From the NCBI GenBank assembly GCA_031257945.1, contig JAIRNU010000003.1, positions 1 to 9,760 of the forward strand: 9,760 nucleotides of DNA, read 5' to 3'. A model generated the notes under the pieces. It ran no database searches. It was not told the origin of the DNA and saw only the letters and a list, made by a program, of their open reading frames with translations. Each line of letters starts with the position of its first letter. Positions within the stretch are counted from its first letter, which is position 1. A program made the position numbers and the translations under genes. Shown here piece after piece: positions 1 to 6,726 of this stretch. The stretch comes from Holosporales bacterium. GTDB lineage: Bacteria; Pseudomonadota; Alphaproteobacteria; BNTO01.

Positions 1-102
1 TTTTTTCTAACTTCATTCTGGAGGCCTTTTTGCTTTTTGTGAATACTGTATTTTTTATTTCGTGCTTTTCAGGCTTTTTTCACTACATATTTTTTCTCAT
101 AT

Positions 103-474
103 GTGTTTGATCTTGGACAGTTCTTCGGGGTAAATTTATGGTCGCCGGAATACGCCGACCTTCCCGTGATACGCCGAAAAATTCCGCAAGGAAAAGTAGA
201 TTTAGGCATAGCTAATGAAAGTATGCGTACTCTGTTAGCTCTGCCTCCTCGAATGACAGCACTAACTGATAGACTGTTTTCGGATAAGTACTTAATGACA
301 CCGACCGTTAGTTCCGTCTCTAACGGCCTGAAGCATGCACAAACTATCTTGGATAACGTGAGTCAAGACACGCCGCCAGAACAGCGAGACTCCGCAAAAT
401 GGCAAGACTTGCTAGCAGCGAGGTGGCGAGCGATTCGGGTGAGGCTCGCAGCGATAGATGATCAGGTTGACTGA
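103..474 (+). CDS. Hypothetical ORF of 123 codons, doubtful
   Basis: This frame opens at a GTG with no Shine-Dalgarno sequence before it; the upstream bases are T-rich. The frame is open back to a stop at 40-42, so the true start, if any, is unknown. The predicted product is soluble, mixed in composition and rich in Arg and Asp towards its C-terminus, with no transmembrane segment or motif I recognise. It ends at a TGA three bases before repeat copy A. It is the only plus-strand candidate and lies tail-to-tail with valS. It could be a real orphan gene, the remnant of a larger protein, or a chance open frame. I do not assign a function. Confidence 0.25.
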   Translation: MFDLGQFFGVNLWSPEYADLPVIRRKIPQGKVDLGIANESMRTLLALPPRMTALTDRLFSDKYLMTPTVSSVSNGLKHAQTILDNVSQDTPPEQRDSAKWQDLLAARWRAIRVRLAAIDDQVD

Positions 475-476
475 GG

Positions 477-540
477 CTGTAATTTTCATCCTGTTCGCCA
501 ACCACGCCCAAAAACCTGCACCATGTCTCAACTTTTACAT
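477..540 (-). repeat. Dispersed intergenic repeat, copy A (diverged)
   Basis: This stretch aligns without gaps to 3645-3708 (copy B), with 47 of 64 positions identical by hand count. The best conserved blocks are CTGTAATTT at the left, CCTGTT and ACCACG in the middle, and CAACTTTTA at the right, where B has TAACTTTTA. It lies between the 103-474 frame and the 3' end of valS, just downstream of valS in its transcription direction. The short inverted arms seen in copies B and C (TGCGG with CCGCA) are not preserved here. Strand is given relative to the flanking minus-strand genes. Confidence 0.6.
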
Positions 541-541
541 C

Positions 542-566
542 GATTTATCGCAGCTGATTTATCGCA
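542..566. repeat. 11-bp direct repeat, period 14
   Basis: GATTTATCGCA occurs at 542-552 and again at 556-566, separated by GCT, directly 3' of the valS stop codon. The close spacing makes pure chance less likely than for a distant pair, but no function is evident. It does not form a terminator-like stem with a T run. Confidence 0.45.
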
Positions 567-574
567 AGCAACGA

Positions 575-3220
575 CTACGACAAACTGCGGAAAGCCTCCT
601 CTATCTTCTGCTTTTCAAACATCTTTTGCTGCAGCTTTTCTTTATCGGCTTGCCATTTCTCCGGCGCCGCCTCTATATACGCTGCATTCTCTACTCGTTT
701 CGTTATCAGTTCACAATCCTCCGCTAAATCATCAATCTTTCGCCGGATAACGCGCTTGGCCTCGGCTTCGTCAATCCCGCTTGGATACTCGAGGAAAAAC
801 TCTACCCCGTCTAAAACAATTTTGAGGCTCTTTTGGCCAGTATATGCCTGCCCCCCGCTTAGTTTGCCTAATATCTCGATCCACACCGTATTGCGCGCGA
901 CAAACTCGCGGAAACGGTCATCCTCTACGTACAAACAAAGTTGTTGGGTTAACGGAACGCCAAGAAGACCGCGGATAGACCGGACTTCTTCGGTCAGCCT
1001 TACGCAAACGTCAGCAAGCGCCGAGTCATCCCACTTCGTACTCGGACAACTATACTCAGCAACAAGTAGCATCTCTTTGGCGGTAGGGTTCAGTACCTTC
1101 CACAAAAACTCAGTTACAAATGGGATAACGGGATTGGCCACCTTCAAAAACTCAGTAAAAACAAAGCCCGCCACAGCGCGGGTTTCGCGCTTTTCCTCAT
1201 CGCTAGCATTACCAGATAAACACGGCTTCAAGCATTCAATATATACATCACAGAATATATCCTTCAAGAACTTCGTGATATTCTGCGTTACGTAGTCAAA
1301 TCGGTAGTTATCAAATGCTTGTGTAGCTTGTTCTTCTAATTGCTGCAGCCGTTCAACAACCCACCGGTTAATCGGTAAAGTTATTTGGCTAATGTCGAAG
1401 CCCTCCTGTGCCAAGCATGCGTTTTGCTCCAAAAAACGCGCCGCATTCCATATTTTTGTTACAAAATTGCGGCTGTTTTCTATAGCGACAGTGCTCAGCC
1501 GGATATCGCGCCCTGGGGTTGCAAGACTAGCCAAAGTAAAGCGCATTGCATCGGTGCCGTATTTATCCATGAGTTCGAGCGGATCAACGACATTCCCTTT
1601 GGATTTAGACATTTTCTGGCCTTCAGCGTCGCGGACCAGTGGGTGTATATATACATCGCGGAAGGGAACATCATTCATGAAGTACAAGCCCAGCATAATC
1701 ATCCGTGCTACCCAGAAAAAGATTATATCGAAGGCTGTTACAAGCAGGCTATTAGGGTAGCGCGCTTTCAATTCATCGGTATCAGACGGCCAATATTGCG
1801 TGGTAAATGGCCATAGCCCAGAGGAATACCACGTATCCAAAACATCAGGATCCTGCTGTAAGGTAGGGATCGCACCAATATCGCAGCCAAAATGCTTGGC
1901 GGCTAGTTGCTTTGCCTCATCCTCAGTTTCTGCGCAAAAAGCCTCCCCTGTTGGCGCATACCATACGGGGATCTGGTGCCCCCACCAAATTTGGCGAGAA
2001 ATACACCATGGGCGAATGTTATTCATCCATTCGAAATATGTCGCCGCCCACTGCTCGGGAATAAAGCGGATCCGCCCATCTTCCACGGCCTTTATCGCTG
2101 GCTTTGCAAGCGTTGCTGCATCCAAGAACCATTGGTACGTTACACGTGGCTCTATTACCGCGTTGGACCGGTCATTATACGGGACAGAATGCGAAATCGG
2201 TTCTACCTTCTCCAAAAGGCCCAGTTCTTCTAGCTGCTTTATAACAAGATCCCTGGCGGCCGGGCAAGATAACCCCCGGAATTTTTCAGGAACCTTTTCA
2301 TTCAAAGTAGCATCATCATTCAAAATATTCAGCATTTGCAAGTTGTGCCGCCGCCCTATTTCAAAATCGTCGAAACTATTGGCGGGAGTAACCTTTAAAA
2401 CTCCGGTGCCTTTTTCGATGGCAATCAATGCATCTGCGATGACGGTGATTCTGCGGTCGGTCAACGGCAGGTGAACTTGCTTTCCAATTAGGTGCTTATA
2501 GCGCGGATCATCAGGGTGCACAGCAACTGCCGTATCACCAAAAAGCGTTTCCGGCCTGGTCGTTGCAATCGTCAAAAAATCGCTGCTCTTATTGATTGGG
2601 TAGCGTATATACCACAAATGCCCGTCTTCCATTCTGTTTGAAACTTCAAGATCCGATATCGCAGTTTTTAAGATAGGGTCCCAGTTCACCATTCCTTCGG
2701 CCCTATATATAAGGCCGTCGTTGTACAAACGTACAAACGAATGAACAACGGCTTTGTTCGATTCGGGATCCATAGTAAAGCGCTCGGTTTGCCAGTCGAC
2801 GCTCATCCCTAGCCGCCGCAATTGGTTGAATATCTGCCCGCCGGATGAGGCCTTCCACTCCCAAACCCGTTGTAAGAATTTTTCGCGGCCAAGGGTTTTG
2901 CGCGAAAGCCCCTCTTTTTCGATATTATTTTCCACGATTATCTGGGTTGCTATGCCAGCGTGGTCAATCCCAGGTTGCCCGAAAGTGATGAACCCCTGCT
3001 GCCGTTTGAACCGCAGCATAATATCTTGCAGCGTGGATGTAAACGCATGCCCGATATGCAAATACCCTGTGATATTTGGCGGCGGGAGCGTAATTACAAA
3101 AAGCTCATTGCGCCGGTTGGTGCGTGTAGTTCTCACGATATCGTCAATAGAAGCATTGTAAATTTCCTGCTCATATTTCGCATAATCAAAATTTTTTTCT
3201 AAAATAAATTTGTCTGTCAT
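575..3220 (-). CDS. valS: Valyl-tRNA synthetase (ValRS)
   Basis: This class I aminoacyl-tRNA synthetase joins valine to tRNA-Val in the cytoplasm and edits mischarged threonine. The 881-residue length is normal for a bacterial ValRS. The Rossmann-fold signature HIGH is at residues 55-58 in the context PPPNITGYLHIGH, and KMSKS is at 536-540. Between them lie DHAGIATQ, the CP1 editing domain with TTRPETLFGD, and the DTWYSSGLWPF and FDIIFFWVARM blocks typical of ValRS. The C-terminus carries the anticodon-binding domain and a charged helical arm ending in EKLQQKMFEKQKIEEAF, the family's tRNA-binding coiled coil. I chose the ATG at 3220 rather than the in-frame GTG at 3232 because GGAGG sits five bases before the ATG and the GTG overlaps that site. 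Stop codon is TAG. It follows yggT by 33 bp, so the two are probably co-transcribed. One editing-site motif departs from the usual form (see findings). Confidence 0.97.
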   Translation of the reverse strand: MTDKFILEKNFDYAKYEQEIYNASIDDIVRTTRTNRRNELFVITLPPPNITGYLHIGHAFTSTLQDIMLRFKRQQGFITFGQPGIDHAGIATQIIVENNIEKEGLSRKTLGREKFLQRVWEWKASSGGQIFNQLRRLGMSVDWQTERFTMDPESNKAVVHSFVRLYNDGLIYRAEGMVNWDPILKTAISDLEVSNRMEDGHLWYIRYPINKSSDFLTIATTRPETLFGDTAVAVHPDDPRYKHLIGKQVHLPLTDRRITVIADALIAIEKGTGVLKVTPANSFDDFEIGRRHNLQMLNILNDDATLNEKVPEKFRGLSCPAARDLVIKQLEELGLLEKVEPISHSVPYNDRSNAVIEPRVTYQWFLDAATLAKPAIKAVEDGRIRFIPEQWAATYFEWMNNIRPWCISRQIWWGHQIPVWYAPTGEAFCAETEDEAKQLAAKHFGCDIGAIPTLQQDPDVLDTWYSSGLWPFTTQYWPSDTDELKARYPNSLLVTAFDIIFFWVARMIMLGLYFMNDVPFRDVYIHPLVRDAEGQKMSKSKGNVVDPLELMDKYGTDAMRFTLASLATPGRDIRLSTVAIENSRNFVTKIWNAARFLEQNACLAQEGFDISQITLPINRWVVERLQQLEEQATQAFDNYRFDYVTQNITKFLKDIFCDVYIECLKPCLSGNASDEEKRETRAVAGFVFTEFLKVANPVIPFVTEFLWKVLNPTAKEMLLVAEYSCPSTKWDDSALADVCVRLTEEVRSIRGLLGVPLTQQLCLYVEDDRFREFVARNTVWIEILGKLSGGQAYTGQKSLKIVLDGVEFFLEYPSGIDEAEAKRVIRRKIDDLAEDCELITKRVENAAYIEAAPEKWQADKEKLQQKMFEKQKIEEAFRSLS

Positions 3221-3225
3221 TTTTT

Positions 3226-3230
3226 CCTCC
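3226..3230 (-). promoter_or_regulatory. Shine-Dalgarno of valS
   Basis: GGAGG on the minus strand is separated by five A residues from the ATG at 3220. It fixes the valS start at 3220 and argues against the upstream GTG at 3232, whose codons would contain this site. Confidence 0.8.
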
Positions 3231-3253
3231 ACGTACAGATTTATTACGTAACC

Positions 3254-3565
3254 TTACCCATTAAAGTATTTCAAAATAGTCATGCTAATAACGCTGGAGA
3301 TAAACTGCAGCCCCAGAATTAACACAATAACCGAAAAATCGAAAATCCCAATATTTGGTAATACCCTTTTAATTGGCCTAAGAACAGGTTCAATAAGCTG
3401 AAGCAGTACCGAGTACATGCTGTACACTATAGCATTCCCTCTATTGACGATATTGAATGACAACAGAAGGCTTATGACGATGTACACAAAAATAAGAGTC
3501 CTGTATAATTTTATACACGAAAGCAATAGTTGTAAAAATGGTACAATAACAACGTCAAACGGCAT
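3254..3565 (-). CDS. yggT: YggT family small membrane protein
   Basis: A 103-residue integral membrane protein of the YggT (YlmG) family. Two hydrophobic regions are visible, at about residues 6-38 and 76-98. Between them is the family's signature, residues 59-78, reading EPVLRPIKRVLPNIGIFDFS, where the EP-LRPI-R-P and D-S pattern is diagnostic. Bacterial members are single-repeat proteins of about 90-110 residues; relatives are linked to osmotic stress tolerance, envelope or division functions, and cofactor assembly in chloroplasts, but no biochemical activity is settled. It lies 33 bp upstream of valS on the same strand. The start is the first ATG after an in-frame TAA. It has no close Shine-Dalgarno; the nearest strong site (AGGAGGA, 3589-3595) is over 20 nt upstream and better placed for a seven-codon upstream frame (see findings). 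Confidence 0.87.
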   Translation of the reverse strand: MPFDVVIVPFLQLLLSCIKLYRTLIFVYIVISLLLSFNIVNRGNAIVYSMYSVLLQLIEPVLRPIKRVLPNIGIFDFSVIVLILGLQFISSVISMTILKYFNG

Positions 3566-3575
3566 GCCGCCACAT
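3555..3575 (-). other. Possible upstream mini-ORF overlapping the yggT start
   Basis: ATG TGG CGG CAT GCC GTT TGA begins at 3575 and ends at 3555, spanning the yggT ATG (3563-3565) in another frame. The only good Shine-Dalgarno in the area, AGGAGGA at 3589-3595, lies 13 nt before this ATG. It could couple yggT translation by reinitiation, or be coincidental. Confidence 0.25.
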
Positions 3576-3640
3576 TCTTAAGGAAGATTCCTCCTACTTA
3601 ATGGTACGATATTTTGAAGGCGAATGGAATGTCCTACCTC

Positions 3641-3708
3641 TTACCTGTAATTTGCGGCCTGTTTTCTCACCACGCAACGAAACCCGCATCATGCCTTAAC
3701 TTTTATAA
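3641..3708 (-). repeat. Dispersed intergenic repeat, copy B
   Basis: The first 37 bp (3641-3677, beginning TTACCTGTAATTTGCGG) are identical to 9436-9472. The following 31 bp match 9473-9503 at 23 positions, with no gaps, giving about 60 of 68 identical. TGCGG and CCGCA form short inverted arms around the central part. The copy lies upstream of yggT-valS and downstream of the exporter operon, in the same orientation as copies A and C. On the minus strand it reads CGFRCVVRKQAANYR followed by a stop, nearly the peptide of copy C, but a TGA interrupts it upstream. Confidence 0.85.
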
Positions 3709-3711
3709 CGC

Positions 3712-3733
3712 GGGGGGAGAGAAATCTCCCTCC
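3712..3733. other. Hairpin with GAAA tetraloop
   Basis: GGGAGA (3715-3720) and TCTCCC (3725-3730) enclose GAAA, and the stem extends through one G-T wobble and two G-C pairs to 3712/3733. It lies next to repeat copy B. As RNA on the plus strand it would be a nine-pair stem with a stable GNRA loop. A T run (3740-3744) follows only after a short gap and there is no plus-strand gene to terminate, so a terminator call is weak. Confidence 0.4.
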
Positions 3734-3735
3734 CT

Positions 3736-3755
3736 CCTATTTTTAAAAACATAGG
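3736..3755. other. Imperfect palindrome
   Basis: CCTAT and ATAGG flank an A/T core of TTTTAAAAAC, making a nearly self-complementary 20-bp sequence with one odd base. It lies three bases beyond the GAAA hairpin. It may be an operator-like site or just A/T-rich symmetry. Confidence 0.3.
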
Positions 3756-3838
3756 CATTATAGGGATCTCAGCCACACACATAATTTGTAGAGTGTCAAA
3801 GGTGGGTTGCTCGGCGATCTACTACAAGAGCAGGCAAC

Positions 3839-4081
3839 AGCGCTATACTTCTTAAATTTCTTCTGGGTTTTGGGTGGCGCTGATGTGGTGACGCCTGTAT
3901 CCCTTGAGTTTTCTATGGGTTTGAGGTGGCGCTGGCTGTACCCCCTGGATTTCTGGTGGTTTAGGTAGCGCTGACTGTATGCCTTGGATTCTGGGGGGGG
4001 TGATCGGCGGCACCTGTACCCCCTGAGTCCCTTGGGGGTTTAAGGCGGCGCTGGCTGTATCCCCCTGATTTCTGGGAGGTT
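3839..4081 (-). repeat. Degenerate minisatellite, about six units of 32-51 bp
   Basis: On the minus strand successive units share a core like CCAGAAATCCAGGGGGTACAG followed by AGCGCC and a pyrimidine-rich tail. Approximate units: 4044-4081, 4002-4043, 3961-4001, 3922-3960, 3871-3921 (longer, with an inserted segment) and 3839-3870 (truncated and diverged). Three central units read in one frame as near copies of PPEIQGVQPAPP; the flanking units are out of that frame, so the open frames 3852-4094 and 4040-4222 overlap and look like pieces of one decayed repeat. A run of eight G (3993-4000) lies inside. I regard it as a non-coding or pseudogenised variable-number repeat rather than a gene. Confidence 0.7.
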
Positions 4082-4222
4082 CAAGTATTCGCAAAGTATT
4101 AATGATTCCTTAACCTTTTTGTGATATCCTTTAAATGGGGGAGCCATCCCAATCCCCCGCCCACCCAAGGTGCCGGGCCATAGCTGTCGTGATCTATATT
4201 CTTGTAGTGCCACAAAAAGCAT
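4040..4222 (-). pseudogene. Possible decayed ORF feeding into the minisatellite
   Basis: A 60-codon minus-strand frame starting at an ATG at 4222. Its last residues, LPEIRGIQPAPP, are one minisatellite unit; the repeat then continues in a different frame. The N-terminal part shows no motif I recognise. No convincing ribosome binding site is seen. This may be the 5' end of a frameshifted Pro/Gln-repeat gene, or merely an open frame. Confidence 0.2.
4137..4158. other. GC-rich hairpin
   Basis: GGGGGA (4137-4142) and TCCCCC (4153-4158) are inverted complements around a 10-nt loop. There is no T run on either side, so it is not a standard terminator. Confidence 0.35.
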
Positions 4223-4257
4223 TAAGAAGTCAACCTATTTTCAGTTAATAATGTAAG

Positions 4258-4359
4258 AAAAATGAAAATAAATATTTGGGGCGAGAGTATATACACTTAG
4301 GAAGGAAGTGTTACTGAGGAATTCACCTGCCTCAGTTAAAAATGAAAATAAATATTTGG
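4258..4359. repeat. Pair of 22-bp direct repeats
   Basis: An identical 22-bp A/T-rich sequence, core ATGAAAATAAATATTTGG, occurs at 4258-4279 and 4338-4359. Both are preceded by TCAGTTA (4241-4247 and 4332-4338), with about 10 extra bases between the two parts in the first copy, and both are followed by a similar G-rich segment ending in AGTAT. The pair looks like an old tandem duplication of roughly 85-90 bp. Only two copies are present, so it is not a CRISPR array. Confidence 0.7.
4313..4336. other. Seven-pair hairpin between the direct repeats
   Basis: ACTGAGG (4313-4319) and CCTCAGT (4330-4336) enclose a 10-nt loop. The right arm overlaps the TCAGTTA that precedes the second 22-bp repeat. 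An A-rich rather than T-rich run follows on the plus strand, and there is no T run after the stem on the minus strand, so an intrinsic terminator is not supported. Confidence 0.35.
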
Positions 4360-4468
4360 AGGCTTAGTATTGGGATAGTATTGCTGTAGTAACAGCTTAC
4401 TGCAAGTATTGCGAAATTAAATCCAAGTAAGTGTGTGACGTACTGAGGTCTTTAGGCACAAAGTTTTA

Positions 4469-4484
4469 GTTCCTCCGGCGGAAC
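4469..4484 (-). terminator. Weak terminator candidate after the exporter operon
   Basis: GTTCC and GGAAC form a five-pair stem with a six-base loop about 45 bp beyond the stop of the last exporter gene. On the minus strand it is followed by TAAAACTTTG, which is not a proper T tract. It is the only stem close to the operon's end; the call is weak. Confidence 0.2.
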
Positions 4485-4528
4485 GCCCAACAATGTAGGA
4501 ACCCCGCCCAAACCACCAGCGCAAACCT

Positions 4529-5614
4529 TTAGTTCAACGTAATCCTAAACCGTGAAAACGCACATAACGCGATAACGGATGTTGCCGCCAGTATCGCTAG
4601 GCAATGCTGTACAACGTACGCAATATCTCCTCCCTTTAATAGGATGTTGCGGATAAGGAGCGTATGGTGGGCCATTGGATTGGCATAAGCAAACCAACGT
4701 AGCCATATTGGGATATTGTCTATAGGAAAAAATGACCCCGATAGCATCATAAGTACAAAGATAACTATAAAGCTGCAGAGCATGGCTTGCTGCTGATTTT
4801 TTACGAATGTGGACATCAAAATGCCTAGCAGCACCGCGCAGACCACAAAAAACAGATTTTCCACAAGGAAAATCAAGAAGCTCCCCCGAAACGGCAAGTC
4901 AAAAAAGCATAGCCCTGCAATTAGCACAACAAAAGTATTGAAGAGTCCAACTAAAGCAAATGGAATAGTCTTCCCAAGGATTATACTTCGCCGTTTAATC
5001 GGGGCGGAAATAATCGTCTCAAATGTACCGCTTTCTTTTTCTTTTGCTATTGATGTACACGTAAGAATCATCACCAAAACCGTTAAAATCATCGCCATGA
5101 GCCCGGGCACAATAAATGTCGACGTTTCAAGCGTTGGATTATAAAGTGAGCGCATTACGACATTAACGGGGCTTTGGCGCCCTCCATCCGCGCTGCATAC
5201 CTTCCAAGCGATATTCTGTATATACCCATCAATCGCAACAGCTCGCAAAACGTTAGTCGCATTAACTAGGAGCTGCATTTTTCCCTCATTACGCCCAACC
5301 GTTTTGGTTACTCCCCCCTCGGGGGCAATTATTACAGCATCAACCTTGCCGCTTAAAATCGCCTGTTCTGGAGGGGTGCCGGCCACATCTATTGGCAGGA
5401 ACCACTGCGATGCAACAGCGGCTTTATAAATATCTTGAGCAACCACATCGCTGGGCTGGAAATACCCGCCAAGCTTTATATTTATCACATCATTAGTTAG
5501 CGCATAACCAAAGAGCAATATCTGTAGGACAGGCATTATTAACACCATCACCCCAAGGCGCGGGTCACGCAATGTCTGGATAATCTCCTTCTTAATAAAT
5601 CCACGTAGTATCAT
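4529..5614 (-). CDS. ybhR: ABC-2 permease, YbhR-like subunit
   Basis: Inner-membrane half of an ABC exporter, 361 residues (E. coli YbhR is similar in length). Topology is typical of the ABC-2 family: an N-terminal amphipathic stretch with LRDPR, one membrane helix at about residues 21-40, an extracytoplasmic domain to about 165, then five helices near 167-190, 214-237, 244-270, 277-297 and 334-353. The cytoplasmic coupling segment EKESGTFETIISAPI at 192-206 is the family motif that contacts the ATPase. It is the last gene of the operon, and its ATG overlaps the stop of the preceding permease by four bases (ATGA), so translation is coupled. Family membership is firm. The YbhR assignment rests on the gene order adaptor, ATPases, YbhS-like, YbhR-like. 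Substrate is unknown; in E. coli this exporter is tied to tolerance of some antibiotics. Confidence 0.9.
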   Translation of the reverse strand: MILRGFIKKEIIQTLRDPRLGVMVLIMPVLQILLFGYALTNDVINIKLGGYFQPSDVVAQDIYKAAVASQWFLPIDVAGTPPEQAILSGKVDAVIIAPEGGVTKTVGRNEGKMQLLVNATNVLRAVAIDGYIQNIAWKVCSADGGRQSPVNVVMRSLYNPTLETSTFIVPGLMAMILTVLVMILTCTSIAKEKESGTFETIISAPIKRRSIILGKTIPFALVGLFNTFVVLIAGLCFFDLPFRGSFLIFLVENLFFVVCAVLLGILMSTFVKNQQQAMLCSFIVIFVLMMLSGSFFPIDNIPIWLRWFAYANPMAHHTLLIRNILLKGGDIAYVVQHCLAILAATSVIALCAFSRFRITLN

Positions 5615-6726
5615 TTTTCCAAAGTCCTCTTAAATTTTCGCACACACAATTGAATTATAAAGAAAGAATCCGCAAGTAAAGCTGTAAATGGCAGCCACAA
5701 GCTCGAAAGCGAGGACCCTTTTAGGAATTGGTCCCGCGCAATTTCCACGAACCAGCGCGCCGGAAAGATTGTTGCTATCCAACGGCACACGACGTGCATC
5801 TGCTCCAGCGGGAAAATAAACCCTGAAAATAGCATGGACGGCATTAACCCTAGCATCATAGCAATCTGTACGGCGGCTTGCTGATTACGTACCATTGTGG
5901 AAACTAGTAACCCAAGCCCAAGGTATGATAACAGGAATAAAAGCGTCCCTAAGCAGAAAACCCAGTGCGACCCAACAAACGGCAAGCCATAAACCGTCCG
6001 AGCAATCAGGTAAACTATGCAAACTGAAAATATGCCAAGGAGGGCGTAGGGAATGATTTTGCCAAGGACGATTTCCAGTGGGCGAACTGGCGTTGAAAGC
6101 AGCAATTCCATGGAGCCATTCTCCCATTCTCTTGAAATAGTCAATGCCGTCAACAAAATCGATAAAACCGCCATAACAACGGCCGCTAGCCCCGGTACAA
6201 TAAACCACTGTGAGCTTAATTCCGAGTTAAACAAAAAGCGGCTCTCTACTTTGATCTGGGGTTTGGTATTTTGCCCACGATTAAGCTCTTTAATCATCTT
6301 CCCTTGAATAAGACCAATGTAGCCAGCAAGCGCTCCGACAGAGGAATTATCCGTACCATCCAGAAGGACCTGTATACTGCTAGGGCACCGCCCAGAAAGA
6401 TTCATTTCGAATGTTGGTGGGATAACGATTAATGCGCGAACCTGCTCTTGTTCCATTTTTTTGTTTCCCTCTGCGACGCTATCAACCTGGGTAAGCTTGA
6501 AATATTCGGAACTCCCGAGCAATCGTAAAAACATCCTAGAGGTCTGAGAATGATCCTGATCGACGTAGGCCGTTGCCACCTTTTGTACGTTAAATTCGAT
6601 AGAACTACCGAAAATCAGTACCATAACAACAGGCATTACTAGCGCCATAATAATTGTAAAAGGATCGCGCAATATATGAAAAATCTCTTTTTTCAAAATC
6701 GAAAAAATACGCCGTCGACTAACCAT
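5611..6726 (-). CDS. ybhS: ABC-2 permease, YbhS-like subunit
   Basis: Second membrane subunit of the exporter, 371 residues. After the cytoplasmic N-terminus with LRDPF there is one helix at about 23-42, a large extracytoplasmic domain that contains VDQDHSQTS (the V-D-D-S pattern common in this family), and five helices near 176-198, 223-244, 254-278, 285-306 and 344-362. The coupling motif EWENGSMELLLSTPVRP, from residue 200, is textbook for ABC-2 permeases. AAGGAG at 6734-6739 lies eight bases upstream of the ATG. The start codon shares one base with the TAA of the second ATPase, and the 3' end overlaps the YbhR-like start by four bases. It should pair with the YbhR-like protein to form the translocation path. 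Substrate unknown. Confidence 0.9.
   Translation of the reverse strand: MVSRRRIFSILKKEIFHILRDPFTIIMALVMPVVMVLIFGSSIEFNVQKVATAYVDQDHSQTSRMFLRLLGSSEYFKLTQVDSVAEGNKKMEQEQVRALIVIPPTFEMNLSGRCPSSIQVLLDGTDNSSVGALAGYIGLIQGKMIKELNRGQNTKPQIKVESRFLFNSELSSQWFIVPGLAAVVMAVLSILLTALTISREWENGSMELLLSTPVRPLEIVLGKIIPYALLGIFSVCIVYLIARTVYGLPFVGSHWVFCLGTLLFLLSYLGLGLLVSTMVRNQQAAVQIAMMLGLMPSMLFSGFIFPLEQMHVVCRWIATIFPARWFVEIARDQFLKGSSLSSLWLPFTALLADSFFIIQLCVRKFKRTLEK

Noticed and set aside
1..60. T-rich start of the window as a terminator
   Set aside because: AGGCCTTTTT resembles the right arm of an intrinsic terminator, but no matching left arm is present in the window.
458..750. Two plus-strand frames (458-727 and 523-750) over the valS 3' end
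   Set aside because: They overlap the conserved C-terminal helical arm of ValRS on the other strand and have no ribosome binding site or recognisable composition.
1800..2474. A 224-codon plus-strand frame opposite valS
   Set aside because: It is antisense to the conserved ValRS core, has no motif, and several similar shadows occur along valS (756-1295, 1385-1816, 2754-3161).
3993..4000. Eight-G run as a phase-variation switch
   Set aside because: It lies in a minisatellite without a credible intact gene, so there is nothing evident to switch.
4258..4359. CRISPR array
   Set aside because: Only two copies of the 22-bp repeat, no regular spacers and no cas genes.
3566..4528. tRNA or other known RNA gene in the gap
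   Set aside because: No cloverleaf or conserved T-loop motif was found by eye on either strand.
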